This document shows, one piece after another, positions 12,401 to 24,724 of a stretch of 64,000 nucleotides of DNA. The stretch is from Enoplosus armatus (Eukaryota > Chordata > Actinopteri > Centrarchiformes > Enoplosidae). Under the pieces are notes generated by a model. The model was not told the DNA's origin. It searched no databases and saw only the letters and a list, made by a program, of their open reading frames with translations. Position 1 is the first letter of the stretch. Every line of letters begins with the position of its first letter. The translations under genes were made by a program, and so were the position numbers. The stretch spans positions 23,147,978-23,211,977 of the forward strand of contig NC_092192.1 in the NCBI RefSeq assembly GCF_043641665.1, written 5' to 3'.

Positions 12401-12649
12401 CGATGACGTTATTCCTTCTCGTGCACTGACCAGCAATTTAGAAGGCTTTTGTCCCCTCCTTTCCATTCATAAAGCGCCGAGGCAAGCCGCCACCGCCTCC
12501 TTGAGGAATATTCGGATCTGCGCTTTGACACAGGCGCGAAGAAACAAAGCGTCCGTGCGTACACGACAGCATGTGCACTCGACGTGCACAGGGATACAAA
12601 TCAGCAGGTCTGACACACGCACACACACAAAAAAAAAGAAAAGTTTCCA

Positions 12650-13080
12650 GTGTGGGCCAACTTGTATGGACTTTACAGCACCCTGCTGTCAGTCATGATT
12701 AGCCGTAACGATGGGCCCATTTTGACACTTCAGAATCAAGTCTTGGCAAATAGCCCTGGGAAGAGGAGCCACATGCTACGAGATGGCTTTTCCCTGATAT
12801 AATTTGTGGCTGCAAATTACAAAACAGAGGCAGAAGTAATGCGTGAAGTCAAGTTTGGTGAGGGAGAAAATGGAAAAATTTAGGGCTGTGTGCCACTCTA
12901 ATGGATATCCTTGTGGCTGGGAGAAAATGGGACTCAATAATGTGTCCTTAATGTCTACCAGCGCTGTTTCAGGGAACGTATCAGAAGAAATGTCCCCTGC
13001 CATTTCTGCAAGCAATCACTTAATGGGACGGGCAAATCTCAACAAAATGGATGTACTGATCTATTTCTGGGCTTGACAGA
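12650..13080. promoter_or_regulatory. Putative conserved non-coding block
   Basis: Complex, repeat-poor, non-coding sequence. The open frames on both strands do not look like a known protein and have no flanking splice sites that make a gene. It is followed by a poly-A run (about 13109-13128). Listed as a possible enhancer on texture alone. Confidence 0.25.
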
Positions 13081-13179
13081 TAGAATGAATCTGTGGCTCC
13101 TGGAAGACAAAAAAAAAAAAAAAAAAAAGGCAGGAGGCGCAGAAAAGAACAGGCTACAAACAAGAGAGGACAAAAACAA

Positions 13180-13725
13180 GCCTTTCACGATTCATTCAGC
13201 CTCGCGGCGTGCCTGCAAATGTTTGTGCGCGGCTTAAGTGCAGACACTGACAGGAATTTCAATTATTTCATTAGGGAGGGGAAAATGAAAAGACTTAAGT
13301 GTTGTGATTTTCTGCAGTCTTTCATAGATCAATCTAATGTGCGCTCACATTGGAAACCAACCAAGATGGAAGAGGGGCAAGTGAAGGAGCGTCTCCCTAA
13401 ATCACGCAATTAAAATGGCAAATTAGTTTCTTGATATATATTCATTTAAGTGGTTAAGTGGAAATGTTTCTCTTCCCCCGTCCACGCGGCCGTCTCATGG
13501 GTGGCTGCGGAGAGGCAGCGCCATTCCGCATGCTCTTATGATTAGGAGCCGCCGTTCGCTCGCCCCGAGGAAACGCTGAAAGCACTTGCGGCACAAATTA
13601 GCCATTTGAAGGCTTGAAAAATTCAATCCCGAGGAGTTGATTTAAGCATTTAGGCAAAGCGCGGCCGGGACGTAAAGATTCAGAAGCATTTTGCCCGCTA
13701 ATGTCGATAACTTTCAGAGGCCATT
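13180..13725. promoter_or_regulatory. Putative conserved non-coding block
   Basis: Complex sequence with balanced composition, several homeodomain-type cores (CAATTAAAATGG, AAATTAGTTTC near 13408-13428) and no coding pattern. It ends at the T9/G17 run near 13731-13757. Confidence 0.25.
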
Positions 13726-13974
13726 ATAGGTTTTTTTTTTGGGGGGGGGGGGGGGGGTTGTGGCCTTGTGAGACGCACAGCTGGAAAAAGAAGAAGAAGA
13801 CGCTTTTTTTTTTGTTTGTTTGTTTGTTTTGGCTCGTTCCTGTCACCTTCACACCTCTGCTCTCACGTGATCCATAGGCTGCTTTCCTGTCGAGCACCGC
13901 CGCTGCTGTCGTAATTTGGATCATTTCATCCATAATGAAAGGTCATCTGATGCTCAGCCACTTGTTCCATTAGC

Positions 13975-14009
<35 letters not shown>
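13975..14009. repeat. (GA)n microsatellite
   Basis: About 16 GA units, followed by a GGGGT-type tract at about 14049-14072 and A-runs near 14149-14161 and 14240-14265. Confidence 0.95.
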
Positions 14010-14010
<1 letters not shown>

Positions 14011-14679
14011 GGATCGAAGCTTCTGATTGATAGGATAGGATCTGGTAGCGGGGGTGGGGGGTGGGGGGTGGGGTGTATTAGGCGAGGGCCGTACGTGAAG
14101 AGGGGTGGAGTGCGGCATTGAATTTTACTGGATGCAGAAACGCGCTGGAAAAAAAAAAAAACACAGATAGGAGGTTAAGTAATGAAAACAAATACAAACA
14201 GGCTCCAGGATTGGACTTGAAGAATGAGGATAAACAATGGGAAAAAAAAAAAAAAAAAAAAAAAACACCTAATGAAGATCTCTCAATGCTGGGCTTTCAT
14301 GTGACCACACATGATTTTTAGAGCGGTGTCCACGCAATATCTTGAAAACAGAGAGACACTGCGTTTGAATCCAAAACTCTTGCAGTGAAAGAGGATTCTT
14401 CTCAAATATATCAAAATATGATATTCATCATGTTTTGATTGGATTTATTTCTATGCACCCTCACTGTATCCCCCCCCCCCCCCCCTTCTTTTGTTGTTCC
14501 ATGTTCTTGAGTGAATCGGTGGAATACGTACACAGATCCTTTACTTAGGTAAAGCTAGCAATACCACAATGTAAAAGTAAATGAAAATTCCACTTGAGTA
14601 AAAGTACCAAAATATTGGGCCCTAATAGTGTGTTAAATACAATACATATGTGGATTATTATTATTGACGCATTAAAGTG

Positions 14680-15094
14680 TAAAGCTACAGCAGGCAATAT
14701 TATTGAATTATAATTTTGGTTCAAATAACTCATTTTGACCATTGCATGTCACTAACAATATTTAATTGAAGGGCTCCTTTAAAAAAAAAAACTGGTCCAA
14801 AAAACTGGACCAGGTCTGAATCAAACTACCAATCAGGGTAATCAGGGGGTTCTTGTGTTTTGATTCTGGTTCACACTCAGAGCGCCCTCGTTTGTACAGG
14901 GCCGACATGATTGGCCAGTTGCCCGCTAGCTAACCCGCTGATTGGTCGTTTGATTCAGACCAGGTCCAGGTTTTTTTTTTGGTTTTTTTTTTAACAGGAG
15001 CCCTTCAATTAGATATTGTTAGTGACATGCAATGGTCAAAATGAGTTCTTTGAACCAAAATTATGATTCAGTAACGTTGCCTGCTGTAGCTTTA
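14680..15094. mobile_element. Inverted-repeat MITE of about 415 bp
   Basis: The left end (TAAAGCTACAGCAGGCAA... from 14680) and the reverse complement of the right end (ending 15094) agree over about 100 nt with only a few mismatches. Shared internal phrases include ACTCATTTTGACCATTGC and TAATTGAAGGGCTCC. A second inverted pair (CTGGACCAGGTCTGAATCAAAC and its complement) lies inside. There is no open frame of transposase size. TA occurs at both outer ends, compatible with TA-target insertion, but it is also part of the terminal repeat, so the superfamily is uncertain. Confidence 0.85.
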
Positions 15095-18000
15095 ACTTGT
15101 TATTTTGAACCACGGGTCAGGGTCAGGTAACAGATCCGTCATCGTCACTGAAATGTCCCTTTTACAGGGGCGAGGCCCGTCATCCCGTGACTGTAAAACC
15201 CGAGAGCCGAGTTTCTCAACGAGCCGGCGCTTCAAAGGCAAGACGTGACGTCGAGGAGCGTGTGCGGGGCCGCCTTGCTCGGGACGGCGGGCACGCATGA
15301 GCACGAACACGTGCCCGAAGCTTCGCGACCTCGCCCCAACAATGCAGGCACGGCAGCCACACACACACACACACACACACACACTCTTTGTAATTACTCC
15401 TGTCACATTACCTTCCCAAAGTGCTACATGAGCTCCTTACCCTACCAATGATACCACATAAATACAGACTTCCCATAACAAAATTAATCTCTCAAAAGCT
15501 GGATGGACTCAAGAGAAACATGGATTTGCTCTTCTGTCACAGAGGCATATTGTCCACTTTGATGGTGCATAGGAGGATATCAAATGCCCTCCTCGCTGCC
15601 ACACTCCAGATGGAAGAAAATAGGCTGTGGTCTATAAAAATGAAGTTAGATGTAAGTACAGCACTCAAATCTCGGGGAGGAAAAAAATGCTTTTTCTGGG
15701 GCATTTTGTTGTTGTCAATTGGTCTGAGCAACTTGCTGTAATGCAGGTAATGGAGCTACTCTTCTCCTTTCATCTTCGGGGGTTTGTGCGTGTGTGTGAG
15801 TGTGTCAAAGCAAAGTGGAGGCCCGGCTGGATATGGGAAAGAGGCACAACAGGAGGAAACACAACCAGATGATGGTCGGAACGAAGGAAGCATCAAGTCG
15901 GGCAAGGGGGCGGGGGCTCCGTACCGGCGCGTGAGCTGCTCCTTCAAACGTCTGCCGGCCGAAGGCTTGCACAGCGTTGTGACAAATGAATGGGAATGAA
16001 CGGCCTCGATTTCCGAGTCATCACTGAACCCTCGTCTTTGCCTCACCAGGACAGGAAACTGACACAGGCCCGACTTCCCATTCAGCCAGCTGACAGCGAG
16101 CACGCTGTTTGTTGACTTTCCACCAATCGTGAATAGATTTGGGTTGGGTTTTTTTTTTCCCCCTCTATTTTGGGGCAGCGCAACAAGCCGGAAGCACAAA
16201 ACACTGCGATTAGCATTCACGTTTGAGGCCACCTGATGAATGCAAGTCCTTCCAGCTCGTAGGAAAATATCTTTTAGGTTCTAAATGCTCTACCGCAGCA
16301 CCTGGTCTCTGGCCTGTAGTGTGCAGTGGCATCGTCATAGCCTTTTTTTCTTTTTCTTAAAACAGCTCCAGCTGGAAACCACGCTAATAATGGTGAGAGC
16401 GAACAGAAACAGTTACGTTACATGCAGCAGGCAGCAACAACGATCCTAAGCAAACTAGTCTGCCACGTGGCCTCGATCCAGCCGACTCACCACCGGGGGG
16501 GGGGGGGCACGCCAAGAGTCCGCTCGTGTCTGTGGCTCATAGACCGCGAGCCAGTAACTGACTACAAATGATTCCACGTCAAACGTTAAAGCATAATTGA
16601 CCCTTGAAGGACACGCCTGTATTTCTGTTTGTATGTGCGCGAATTCCTGAAGGCGGCCAAAGACACTGTACATTAAAACTTCCATCAAAATGTATTCTTA
16701 GTTCCAGAACCAACAACGTGCATCCCCATTTTCAAACCAGTGCGCTGTTTCACTTTCATTTCTAAAAGCAAACTCAGGAGCATGTGAATGGGTCTTTTCT
16801 ACTTGTTCCCCCCAGCATAACAAGACTCAGACTGGCTTGACACAAGGACGGGCGAGTCGGGGCGTGACCTCAGAACTTGCACAGCCACTGCATGCACCGT
16901 GAAAGACACGTGAGCATGGGATTATTGCCAGTGGGGTCGGTGGCAGGTCATTTAGACGGCCATCTAAATGAAAATCAGGAGTCAAGAGAGATGAAACGAG
17001 GCTATAAAACAATTAAAAACTTCTTGCCCGGAAGGTTGGAGGTGTCCGCGGTGACTGAACGTACCGATAAGCATGAATGTCAAGAGCATGTGGCCGTTCT
17101 CAACTGAAATCACCTCGTCTGCATTACAGATATACAATATAGTGGCATCGCGCTAATACACATATCAGCCCTTAAAGCTATAAATAGCCTCTCCAACAGC
17201 TGATTTCTCTGTATGCATTTCAAGTTAAGTTCAGGGAAAGTGTTTTAAACAGACTTGCGCACATGGTGTAAAAAAACAAACAAAAAAACCAACCAAAAAA
17301 ACGATTTAGTGTGCTCCTCAAGTGAAAAAGTTCAAACTTAATCGGCATATTAAGACTCATTAAGACTTTTTAAAAACGGTGCGACCGTGTTTGCTTTGAC
17401 AATCTGGACAAGCAGGGCAGCCAAAGACTCATTTAAAATCGATTTAATGCCTGGCTTGCCCTCCACTAAAGCCAGTTCAGCCCTCTACTTTCAATCAAAA
17501 CCATGCAGTCATCAGTATTCCTTCAGCTTGCCAAGCTTTGGCCGTTTCTGTTTTTTCAGCAGATTCCCAAACCAACAAAACTGGCGGCCGCTGATTGGCC
17601 AGTGGCCGGCCGGGCCCATTGTCTCGGCGCGGCGTTTGCCGTGGCCCCAGTCTCTCCCCTATTCACCCTGTCAAGCGCTAGTGCTATTAGCCGGCTGGAA
17701 ACCTGCCCGTCTTGGCATCATAGGATCTTGTTGTATTTCGTCGGGTAACCCTGTCTTCATAAACGTCTTCACAAAAAAAGGGATTGATTGAGGTAAGGTC
17801 ATACTGGTCCAGTAACTTTAGTCATTTGCCTTTTTGTTTATTTGTGCTCCAGCTCTCAGAGCTCCACACATTGTAAATATTAGCAATGGCTGTATCAGAA
17901 AGTGCACGCACCAGTTTTTGTCAACAGTCTCCAGCCGATGAGGTGCACATGTACGGATGCGAATGGCTCACGTGTGCGTGCAACTGCAGCGCCCGGTCTC

Positions 18001-18700
18001 CTGATAATTATATATATATATATATATATATTACAATGGAGAATTTAAAATGGAGAACGTAAGCCTCATCCTGAACTGATCCCCACGCAGACGTTGTAGA
18101 AAGGGCTGTACGGCGAACACTTCTTGGTTGTGGTCCGTTTTCTCTGGCGCTTTTTTTTTTTTGGAAGAAATAGAATTTTAAAAAAAGAGGGGGGTGCAGT
18201 CGGCCTCGAGGTCAGCACCCGAGGCCTTTTGTCGGGGTGAAAAGATGGCGGATTATTAAATCAAGTTATTCGAATTTTCTACCATGCCACATCACATTGA
18301 CGTCCTGAGATGATTTCCATTTGTATGTTTTTTTTGGGGGGGGGGGTTTTCATGTGCTGGGGATCAAATGGATTTTTTTTTCAAAAGTACTCCGTGGGTT
18401 TAGATTGAAACAGCTGCTGGAAGCGGAGCCAGAGAGGATGCTCTGAGGGGGAAATGTGATCCAGCGGAAATACGGAGCTCTTCAATGAATACACGGAGCT
18501 CTTCAACGAGCATCCCGTTCAGGTTTCAGACATAACAAGATATATCTATCTATCAACCCCCCCCACCGACAAAAAAAAAAAAAAAATCCACAACAGCTCT
18601 CCATGAGAAAGAGAGGGGTGGCTTGCAGGATATTGCATCCAGGTGGAACAATGAGCAACAGATGTATCAAGTATCAAAGCATCACTGGCCTTGATAGAGA
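15095..18700. other. Gene-free stretch upstream of lim2
   Basis: No exon could be supported. It contains (AC)12 at about 15360-15384, (TA)n at about 18009-18032, a G-run near 16495-16507 and T/G runs near 18328-18347. One or more untranslated 5' exons of lim2 may lie here, because the first lim2 coding exon begins with a splice acceptor rather than a promoter. I could not place them. Confidence 0.5.
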
Positions 18701-18703
18701 CTG

Positions 18704-18705
<2 letters not shown>

Positions 18706-18762
<57 letters not shown>

Positions 18763-18830
18763 ACTTGGGGTGGGGATGTATGTAAAGCCCATCTTCAGGG
18801 ACTGATCTCCTAGAGAACAAAGTGGAGCAT

Positions 18831-18861
<31 letters not shown>

Positions 18862-18863
18862 CA
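18706..18863. repeat. (GT)27 and (AC)n arrays in inverted orientation
   Basis: About 27 GT units (18707-18760) are followed 70 nt later by about 16 AC units with one interruption (18832-18862). The two arrays are complementary and could fold on each other. Another TG run (18956-18972) and a G-run (about 18989-19004) follow. Confidence 0.95.
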
Positions 18864-19071
18864 TACCCACCCAGGCGACCCCGCAGCTCAATCCAGTGGA
18901 AATAATATGTTCATTACAACGCAATTACTGACACTTAGACCCTCTCTCCCTGAAGTGTGTGTGTGTGTGTGTGAGGTGGAGAGAGGTGGGGGGGGGGGGG
19001 GGGGCTGCCACTGACCGCTGATGCTAAGTGACCTTATGTTCCTCTGTGTGTGTGTGTGTGTGTGTCTGCAG

Positions 19072-21875
19072 GTGCAGGATGTACAGCTTCATGGGCGGAG
19101 GGCTGTTCTGTGCAGGCGTGGGGAACATCCTCCTGATCGTTTCCACAGCAACCGATTACTGGATGCAGTATCGGCAGTCCAGCAACTACATGCACCAGGG
19201 CCTGTGGCGCTACTGTATGCCGGGGAAGTGCTTCCCGCACAACGACAGCATTGGTGAGTGATGACTGGGGCGACTGGGGGGAAAGCGGCTCACCGCAAAC
19301 ACTTCTGAAAGATGGAGCAGAAAATCAACTCATCTGCATTTCTTGGTGAAGCTCAATGGGCGGAGTCAAAGATGCAACTTTTTTCCCCCCAAAGTGTTTT
19401 GTACACTTCACAATTGCAAAATGAAGAACGTCTCCGACAATTATCTAAACGTCCAGCGTGCTAGGAAAAACTAGCTTTGCGTATGTTTCCTGCATGTTTT
19501 TAGACGGCCGATTTGGAATTTGGAAGCGCAGGTGGGCAAACCCGCTCAGCACTGCGAGGCCGCGTTTTCCAGTTAGCAGCGGTAGCGCAATGGCCGCTGA
19601 CGTCTCTTGGCCCTCTCCACTGCATTGTAATCTAACTGTTAAAGAACACGTAAAGATGTCCGTATCACTACAGACAATGAGAGCCCTTTCTTTCAGCTCA
19701 ACGCACTGGGACTTACACCAAGAATGTGTATTTTGGTTTAATAAGAAATAAAATGCTGTGATATCTTTTTTTTTGTTTTGTTTTGTTTTTTTTGGAGTCA
19801 CGGTTATGGTAATGTTTTGGTCGTGGTTACACTTTATTTACTGAGGAAGTACGCAGTAGCTACTTCCTGTTTTGGACAGACGCATTTCTAGTTTTATCTC
19901 AAATTGCAAGACTGCCTCCGCCTCCAGAACATTCTTCTGTAACAGAGTGCGTTACCGATTCCCATCCAAAAACAGGTTGATCTATTTTCTATCCATCTTC
20001 GATCTATTCTATTTTTTTTTTTTTTGGCCTTAATTCGTGATATTGGCTTGTTAACACACATCATTCGCCTCTTGTTGACTTGTGCCGACCCCGCCGGTGG
20101 CTCCCATTGACCCTCTGACCTTGTCCCGCAGCCCACTTAGACGCCACCCGCGCCCTCATGATCCTCTCTCTTTTGGCCTGTTTCATCGGCATCATCATCG
20201 GCATCATGGCCTTCATCCATTACTCCTCCTTCGACAGGTTTGACAAAACCTTTGCCGCAGGCATATTGTTTTTCATCTCATGTAAGTTCAACTCAACATT
20301 TGTTTTTTGGTACTTTGCTGGTTTGGCTTGAGCTGCAATATGCGTTTGATTTGCCCGCCAAAGATGGAGACCCAGTCATGGTTTCACTCGCAGCGCAATT
20401 TCACAACGCAAAGCTCAGCTGTTTGTCATGTTTCTAAAAGCCCTCATTCACGACACAGAGGTTTCATGATGAAGCTGGTGTCTTTAATGCTTTGTTTTGC
20501 ATCATTTGTAATGGCCTCCATCCACTTAAAAAAAAAAAAAAGCACAACTCGCCCATTTGCACACTCTTTCTCCTCAGTAACATGTTCTTTTTCCTCATTT
20601 TCCCACCCAGGCTTTTTAGTGTTTCTAGCAATGGCAGTGTACACTGGTGTGACCATTAACTACTATGGAAAACGCTACGGAAACTGGAGGTTCTCCTGGT
20701 CCTACATCATTGGCTGGGTGTCCGTGGTTCTCACCTTCTTTTCAGGTAAACGTTAACCGTTTACTGTTTTGCAAAAGGATTTCGACTTCTTTTCGAGCTA
20801 TGAGCCTGAGGGAGTTTTCCTGGATAAGCAGCTCATGCGCTCAGTGGATAAAATCACTACTGCTCTGGAGAACATGTGATTAATTATACACTACACCATG
20901 TAATGCTCTGCTACAATTCAAATGTAGCAGAGCAGGTTCACATACCGCCAAGGCCTCTAGAACCTGTGTGCCACGTGTGGTTTGACTGCAATAAATACAG
21001 TCAAACCTATACGTGGGTTGACCCATAGTCAAGCAGCTGCATTAATGACGTGACATTATCAGTAAGTGATGCTTGTAGTAAGTGCTAGTCTCTGAATCCA
21101 ACCCCCACCACCACCACCGCCGTGCTGTGCAGTACCTGCTGTTCAGCAAATATGAAAATGGCTTTCGGAGGGAAACGGCAGTCCATATGCTGAGAATGCC
21201 ATAATGTCAAACTGCTCTGGCGGAGACAGGAAATATCAGCGGAATTACCACGACGATAACTAAATAACTACGTGATGGAGAGCAGCAGGATGCACGTTTG
21301 CCTCTAGGATATTTGTTTGAATTTGCATGCGTTCACTGGACGCCAAATAAAACGGCGCGACTGCATCGTGGAGTGGCTACTGTGTAGTGTTTTGTTTTTC
21401 AGCAGAGCCAAGGACATGAAATACGTGTCCCAGTCCGTTGAGTTGCTGCTCCATAGGCTCACATGTCAAGAACATAAAGAACTCAATTCTATGCAATTTT
21501 CGATGGTTCAGAAAGACATAAAAAAAAATAAAAAAAATCCAGTTCACCAATTTTATGTCATTGTTTTTGAATGAAAAACAGTTAATTACTAATCACTGAG
21601 CATGGCCCAGAAAAAAGCAATTCACCAGCCTTTTTCAGGGACTAAACAACAAATATAAAACTGCACATGTTCCATGAGTTTAAACACAAGCATGTATGTC
21701 ACAAATTCAAGTCCATCGCACACAGTTCTTCACGGAAATTGGGAGTGAATGTGAGTGGCATTTCCTTGACGGATAACGAACAAGAGCCTGACCCTCCTCT
21801 CTCTCTTTTCCAGGTATATTCTATTTGTGTGCCTACCGGATGCACGAATGCCCCAGGAGCGCTAACTCTCATTAG
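19072..21875 (+). CDS. lim2: Lens fibre membrane intrinsic protein Lim2 (MP19/MP20-like)
   Basis: This is an abundant tetraspan membrane protein of lens fibre cells in the PMP22/claudin superfamily, with a role in fibre-cell junctions and lens clarity. Coding exons are 19079-19253, 20132-20281, 20611-20745 and 21814-21875. They join in frame through GT-AG introns to 173 aa, the usual family length. The ATG lies 7 nt inside an exon whose acceptor is at 19070-19071, so an upstream untranslated exon exists. The start MYSFMGGGLF, Trp28 and the first-loop GLW(41-43)-Cys46-Cys51 signature match the family. The third exon carries the conserved RFSWSYIIGWV membrane stretch, and the C-terminus YLCAYRMHEC is also family-typical. 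The (TG)n tract abutting the first acceptor is unusual. Fish have several lim2 paralogues, and which one this is was not determined. Confidence 0.95.
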
Positions 21876-21963
21876 GAGATTTGAACCACTGTGATCACGA
21901 GAGCTGGGTCGGGAAGGCTGTGCCTCCTTGGAACGGCGAATGAATCAAAGTTTCAGTGATTTC

Positions 21964-21969
21964 AATAAA
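21964..21969 (+). terminator. lim2: Probable lim2 polyadenylation signal
   Basis: AATAAA occurs 89 nt after the lim2 stop codon, followed by A-rich sequence. This would give a short 3' UTR. Confidence 0.55.
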
Positions 21970-21989
21970 AAAAATTAAAAAAAATATTT

Positions 21990-22203
21990 AAAAAAAATTG
22001 GGTGGAAATGTGACTCTTCGTTTTCATATTACTGTGCCCGGTTACTGTGCTTTTAGAGTTTGCCTGATGACATTTTTTTTGGAGGCTCTCCACCCTTGGA
22101 TTTATAAATACTGTGTGGCCATAACCATGGAGAGTTTTTAATTAAGTTAAGACCAGTCTGGGTGTTTTTTTCCAATGCATACTGGTATATATATATATAT
22201 ATA

Positions 22204-22245
<42 letters not shown>

Positions 22246-22930
22246 TAATAAATAAGAGTTTGTTATTTGTTTGTCATCATGTCTTATTTTGATATTGTAA
22301 TGGGAAGAGTACAGCCAAATGCACTGGAAATACAATGGGGTCACACAAAGCCGACATTTTTAGAGGAATATGATATAAAAGAAACCATGACTCTGTTGCT
22401 AAAAAGTCTCTGTTTTAAGTATAGTTTATATCTTCTCCATCTTAAACAATTTGTATCATTTCTATATTATAGAAACAGAGCTACAGAGGGAAGAAGGGAC
22501 GCGGTAGACATAGCGTACTGCACGTTTCATGGGTTTGTATTATTATTCATGTACAAATACATTCAGGGGGGGGGGGGGGGGGGGTCACCGCTATTGCTTT
22601 TGCTCTGCGGCCCACTGTCAGGGTCGGGGCGGCTGGGGAAAAGCCATAAGCTCAAGTGTTACCCAATGCGCCGCGCTGCAAACCTCTTATCCGAAAAACG
22701 TGCCAGTTAACGCGGTGACGCACTTTTTTTTTACTTAATGAAATGGCCACAAAAAAAGCCGATTAACGACGGATCCTTAAGACGATTTCATCACCATTTG
22801 TTTCACTTACTTTCCAGTCCCCCCCCCCCCCCCCCCTCCCCCGTCTAAAAGCAACTTGTTATCCCTGTGCGCTCCATGAAAGGGAGGTTGACGCACGGCC
22901 AGGTGCAGCAGGGTTACCTCCGTCTGCGTC
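21990..22930. other. Intergenic lim2-bsx sequence with microsatellites
   Basis: No gene was recognised. It holds a compound (TA)n/(CA)n array (about 22184-22238), a G-run of about 18 nt (about 22566-22584) and a C-run of about 17 nt (about 22820-22836). Confidence 0.6.
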
Positions 22931-22939
22931 TTTAAAAGC

Positions 22940-23530
22940 TTTTTCGTTTATGAAGAAGGATGTAATGGCACATTTTTGCGACAGCTTCGGTCGATTATTG
23001 GGTCGTGTTCAGGCAGAACTTAACGCGCAGGTGTTTTGGCCTGCGGCCGCGTGCGCCTGCGCTGACCGGCATTTTGGCCGCACGCGCCCCGTACGTGCAC
23101 GCCAACGCGGCAGAGAGCGGCGGCGCGACGGATTCCCGGTAATTAATTTGTTCTCCCTCCGTCTGACCAAATGGAAATCCTGTCCTCCGGCCCGAGGATT
23201 ACAACTTCCGCTCCAAACATCTCCTCTAATTGCCTAATAGCATTGCAGCGCGAATTCTGCCTACATTAAGACACTTTCGCATTAAGCGGCCTGATTGGAA
23301 ATGTGATGACAACACCGTATCAACAAATTACGGCGCACCGCTTTCTTTCGCAAACGGGCACGGGAGCGGCACTTGTACTCTCCCAGATTTTAATACCGGC
23401 AATTACAGCCAATTTGGGGTGGAATTACTCGACAGACTCGCAGCAGAACAATCCTCCCGCGACACTGCAGGCCACATCCCCGTGATTCAAAAACTACCAG
23501 CTGCGGTGGAGGAGAGCGCACGAAGTTGAT
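22940..23530. promoter_or_regulatory. Putative bsx upstream regulatory block
   Basis: About 600 nt of complex, repeat-poor, non-coding sequence lies 1.2-1.8 kb upstream of the bsx start. It includes TAATTA at 23140-23145 and further ATTA/TAAT cores (CTAATTGCCTAATAGC near 23226, GCATTAAGCGG near 23279). Position and texture suggest a cis-regulatory element of bsx. The open frames across it show no known domain. Confidence 0.35.
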
Positions 23531-23810
23531 CCGAGTGAATCTCCCGGACGATTAGAAAAATAGAACAGTTTGAAAAGACAAAAGTCACATCGAAAGTTTT
23601 GTGTTAGAAAAGTCACATGAAAAAAAAATGACCGAGGTCCGTGCGTCGCGTAGGGATATTCTGGAAGCAGAACACAGAAGAAATGCCATAAGAAAAACAG
23701 AATTAGTGCTGGGCTGCGGGTGAGAACGCACGCAAACAAATAGCCAGTGCTTGACGTACAAATGTGCACGTGTGTGTGTGTGTGTTCACGCGCCGGGCAG
23801 GTAGCATTGC

Positions 23811-23835
23811 ACTGCACTGCACTGCACTGCACTGC
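23811..23835. repeat. (ACTGC)5 pentanucleotide repeat
   Basis: Five exact ACTGC units with a degenerate unit on the left (CATTGC). A (TG)n run lies at about 23769-23785 and a G-run of about 20 nt at 23976-23996. Confidence 0.9.
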
Positions 23836-24389
23836 AGCAATGGCACCGCAGAGCCAAACCACATGCACTCTTAAACTGGTACTTTTTGCGCACCCACGCA
23901 TATCAAACCCCCCACTTTTAATAGACTCCACTACATGCTACACTATGCAATGTTATAAAACAAGGGGTTTTTTTCGGGGGGGGGGGGGGGGGGGGTTCCC
24001 CCCAGCACCATGGCCAGCGACAGGCTGCACCGGCTCACTAGCCTGTTGCACACCTCCCTGTTGCAACGCTTAAAGAGCGGCGCGCTGCGGGTCCACTGCA
24101 GCCTGCATTCATGAATGTGATAAATATTGATCTTTTTTGACGCGGGAAAGCGTGTTCCACGAAACTGCATTTAGGCTAAATGAAGGATAATTCATGCGGG
24201 AGGCCATGCAGTGACAACAAAAAATTAATAAATAAATAAATACATTTTTTTTTTAAAAAAGCACGGTTGCTAGGCGACCACATAAAACGCCGCTACGAGG
24301 GGCGATTCTCTGGATTTTAGGTTTGCGCTGCGTTTCTGGAATCTGTTTACTTTTTTTTCCTCCCCACCACCAGCAGCCTCCAACGCGTC

Positions 24390-24530
24390 TCAGCCAATCA
24401 GAGCGAAGAGCCGCCCCTTTCCACCCGCCCAGCCACCCCTCCCGCCCCGCCTCCGCCCATGCAGAGCTCCAATTGGCTGCCGCGCAAATCAATTTCCCGA
24501 TGCGCCGCGCTCTCTCTCTGAATAAATACT
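24390..24530 (+). promoter_or_regulatory. bsx: Probable bsx core promoter region
   Basis: GC-rich sequence contains CCAAT boxes at 24394-24398 and 24469-24473 (the second overlapping an ATTGG) and a TATA-like AATAAATA at 24521-24528. It lies about 200 nt before the bsx ATG. The spacing fits a CCAAT/TATA promoter with a 5' UTR of about 170 nt. The start site is inferred. Confidence 0.5.
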
Positions 24531-24724
24531 TGTTGGACGCGTGCCCTCCCACTGGTACCCATGTAATGCCCGTCGTAGAGTCACTGGTCACACTGCGTTT
24601 TAAGCCTGAGAGACTTTCTTTTGGGGGGGGGGGTTAAAAAAAAAAAAAAGAGGCAGACACTGATGCGGGTTTAAAAAGGCAAGGGAAAGGAAAATCAAAA
24701 CGGCAAAAAAAGAAAACTGACACC

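Noticed and set aside
12776..13413. Open frames of 77-106 aa on both strands
   Set aside because: Chance frames through a complex non-coding block. Part is Lys-rich because of a poly-A run.
22950..23931. Several overlapping frames of 95-145 aa on both strands
   Set aside because: They show no domain, no splice structure and no codon periodicity I could see. The region reads better as a non-coding regulatory block and a repeat.
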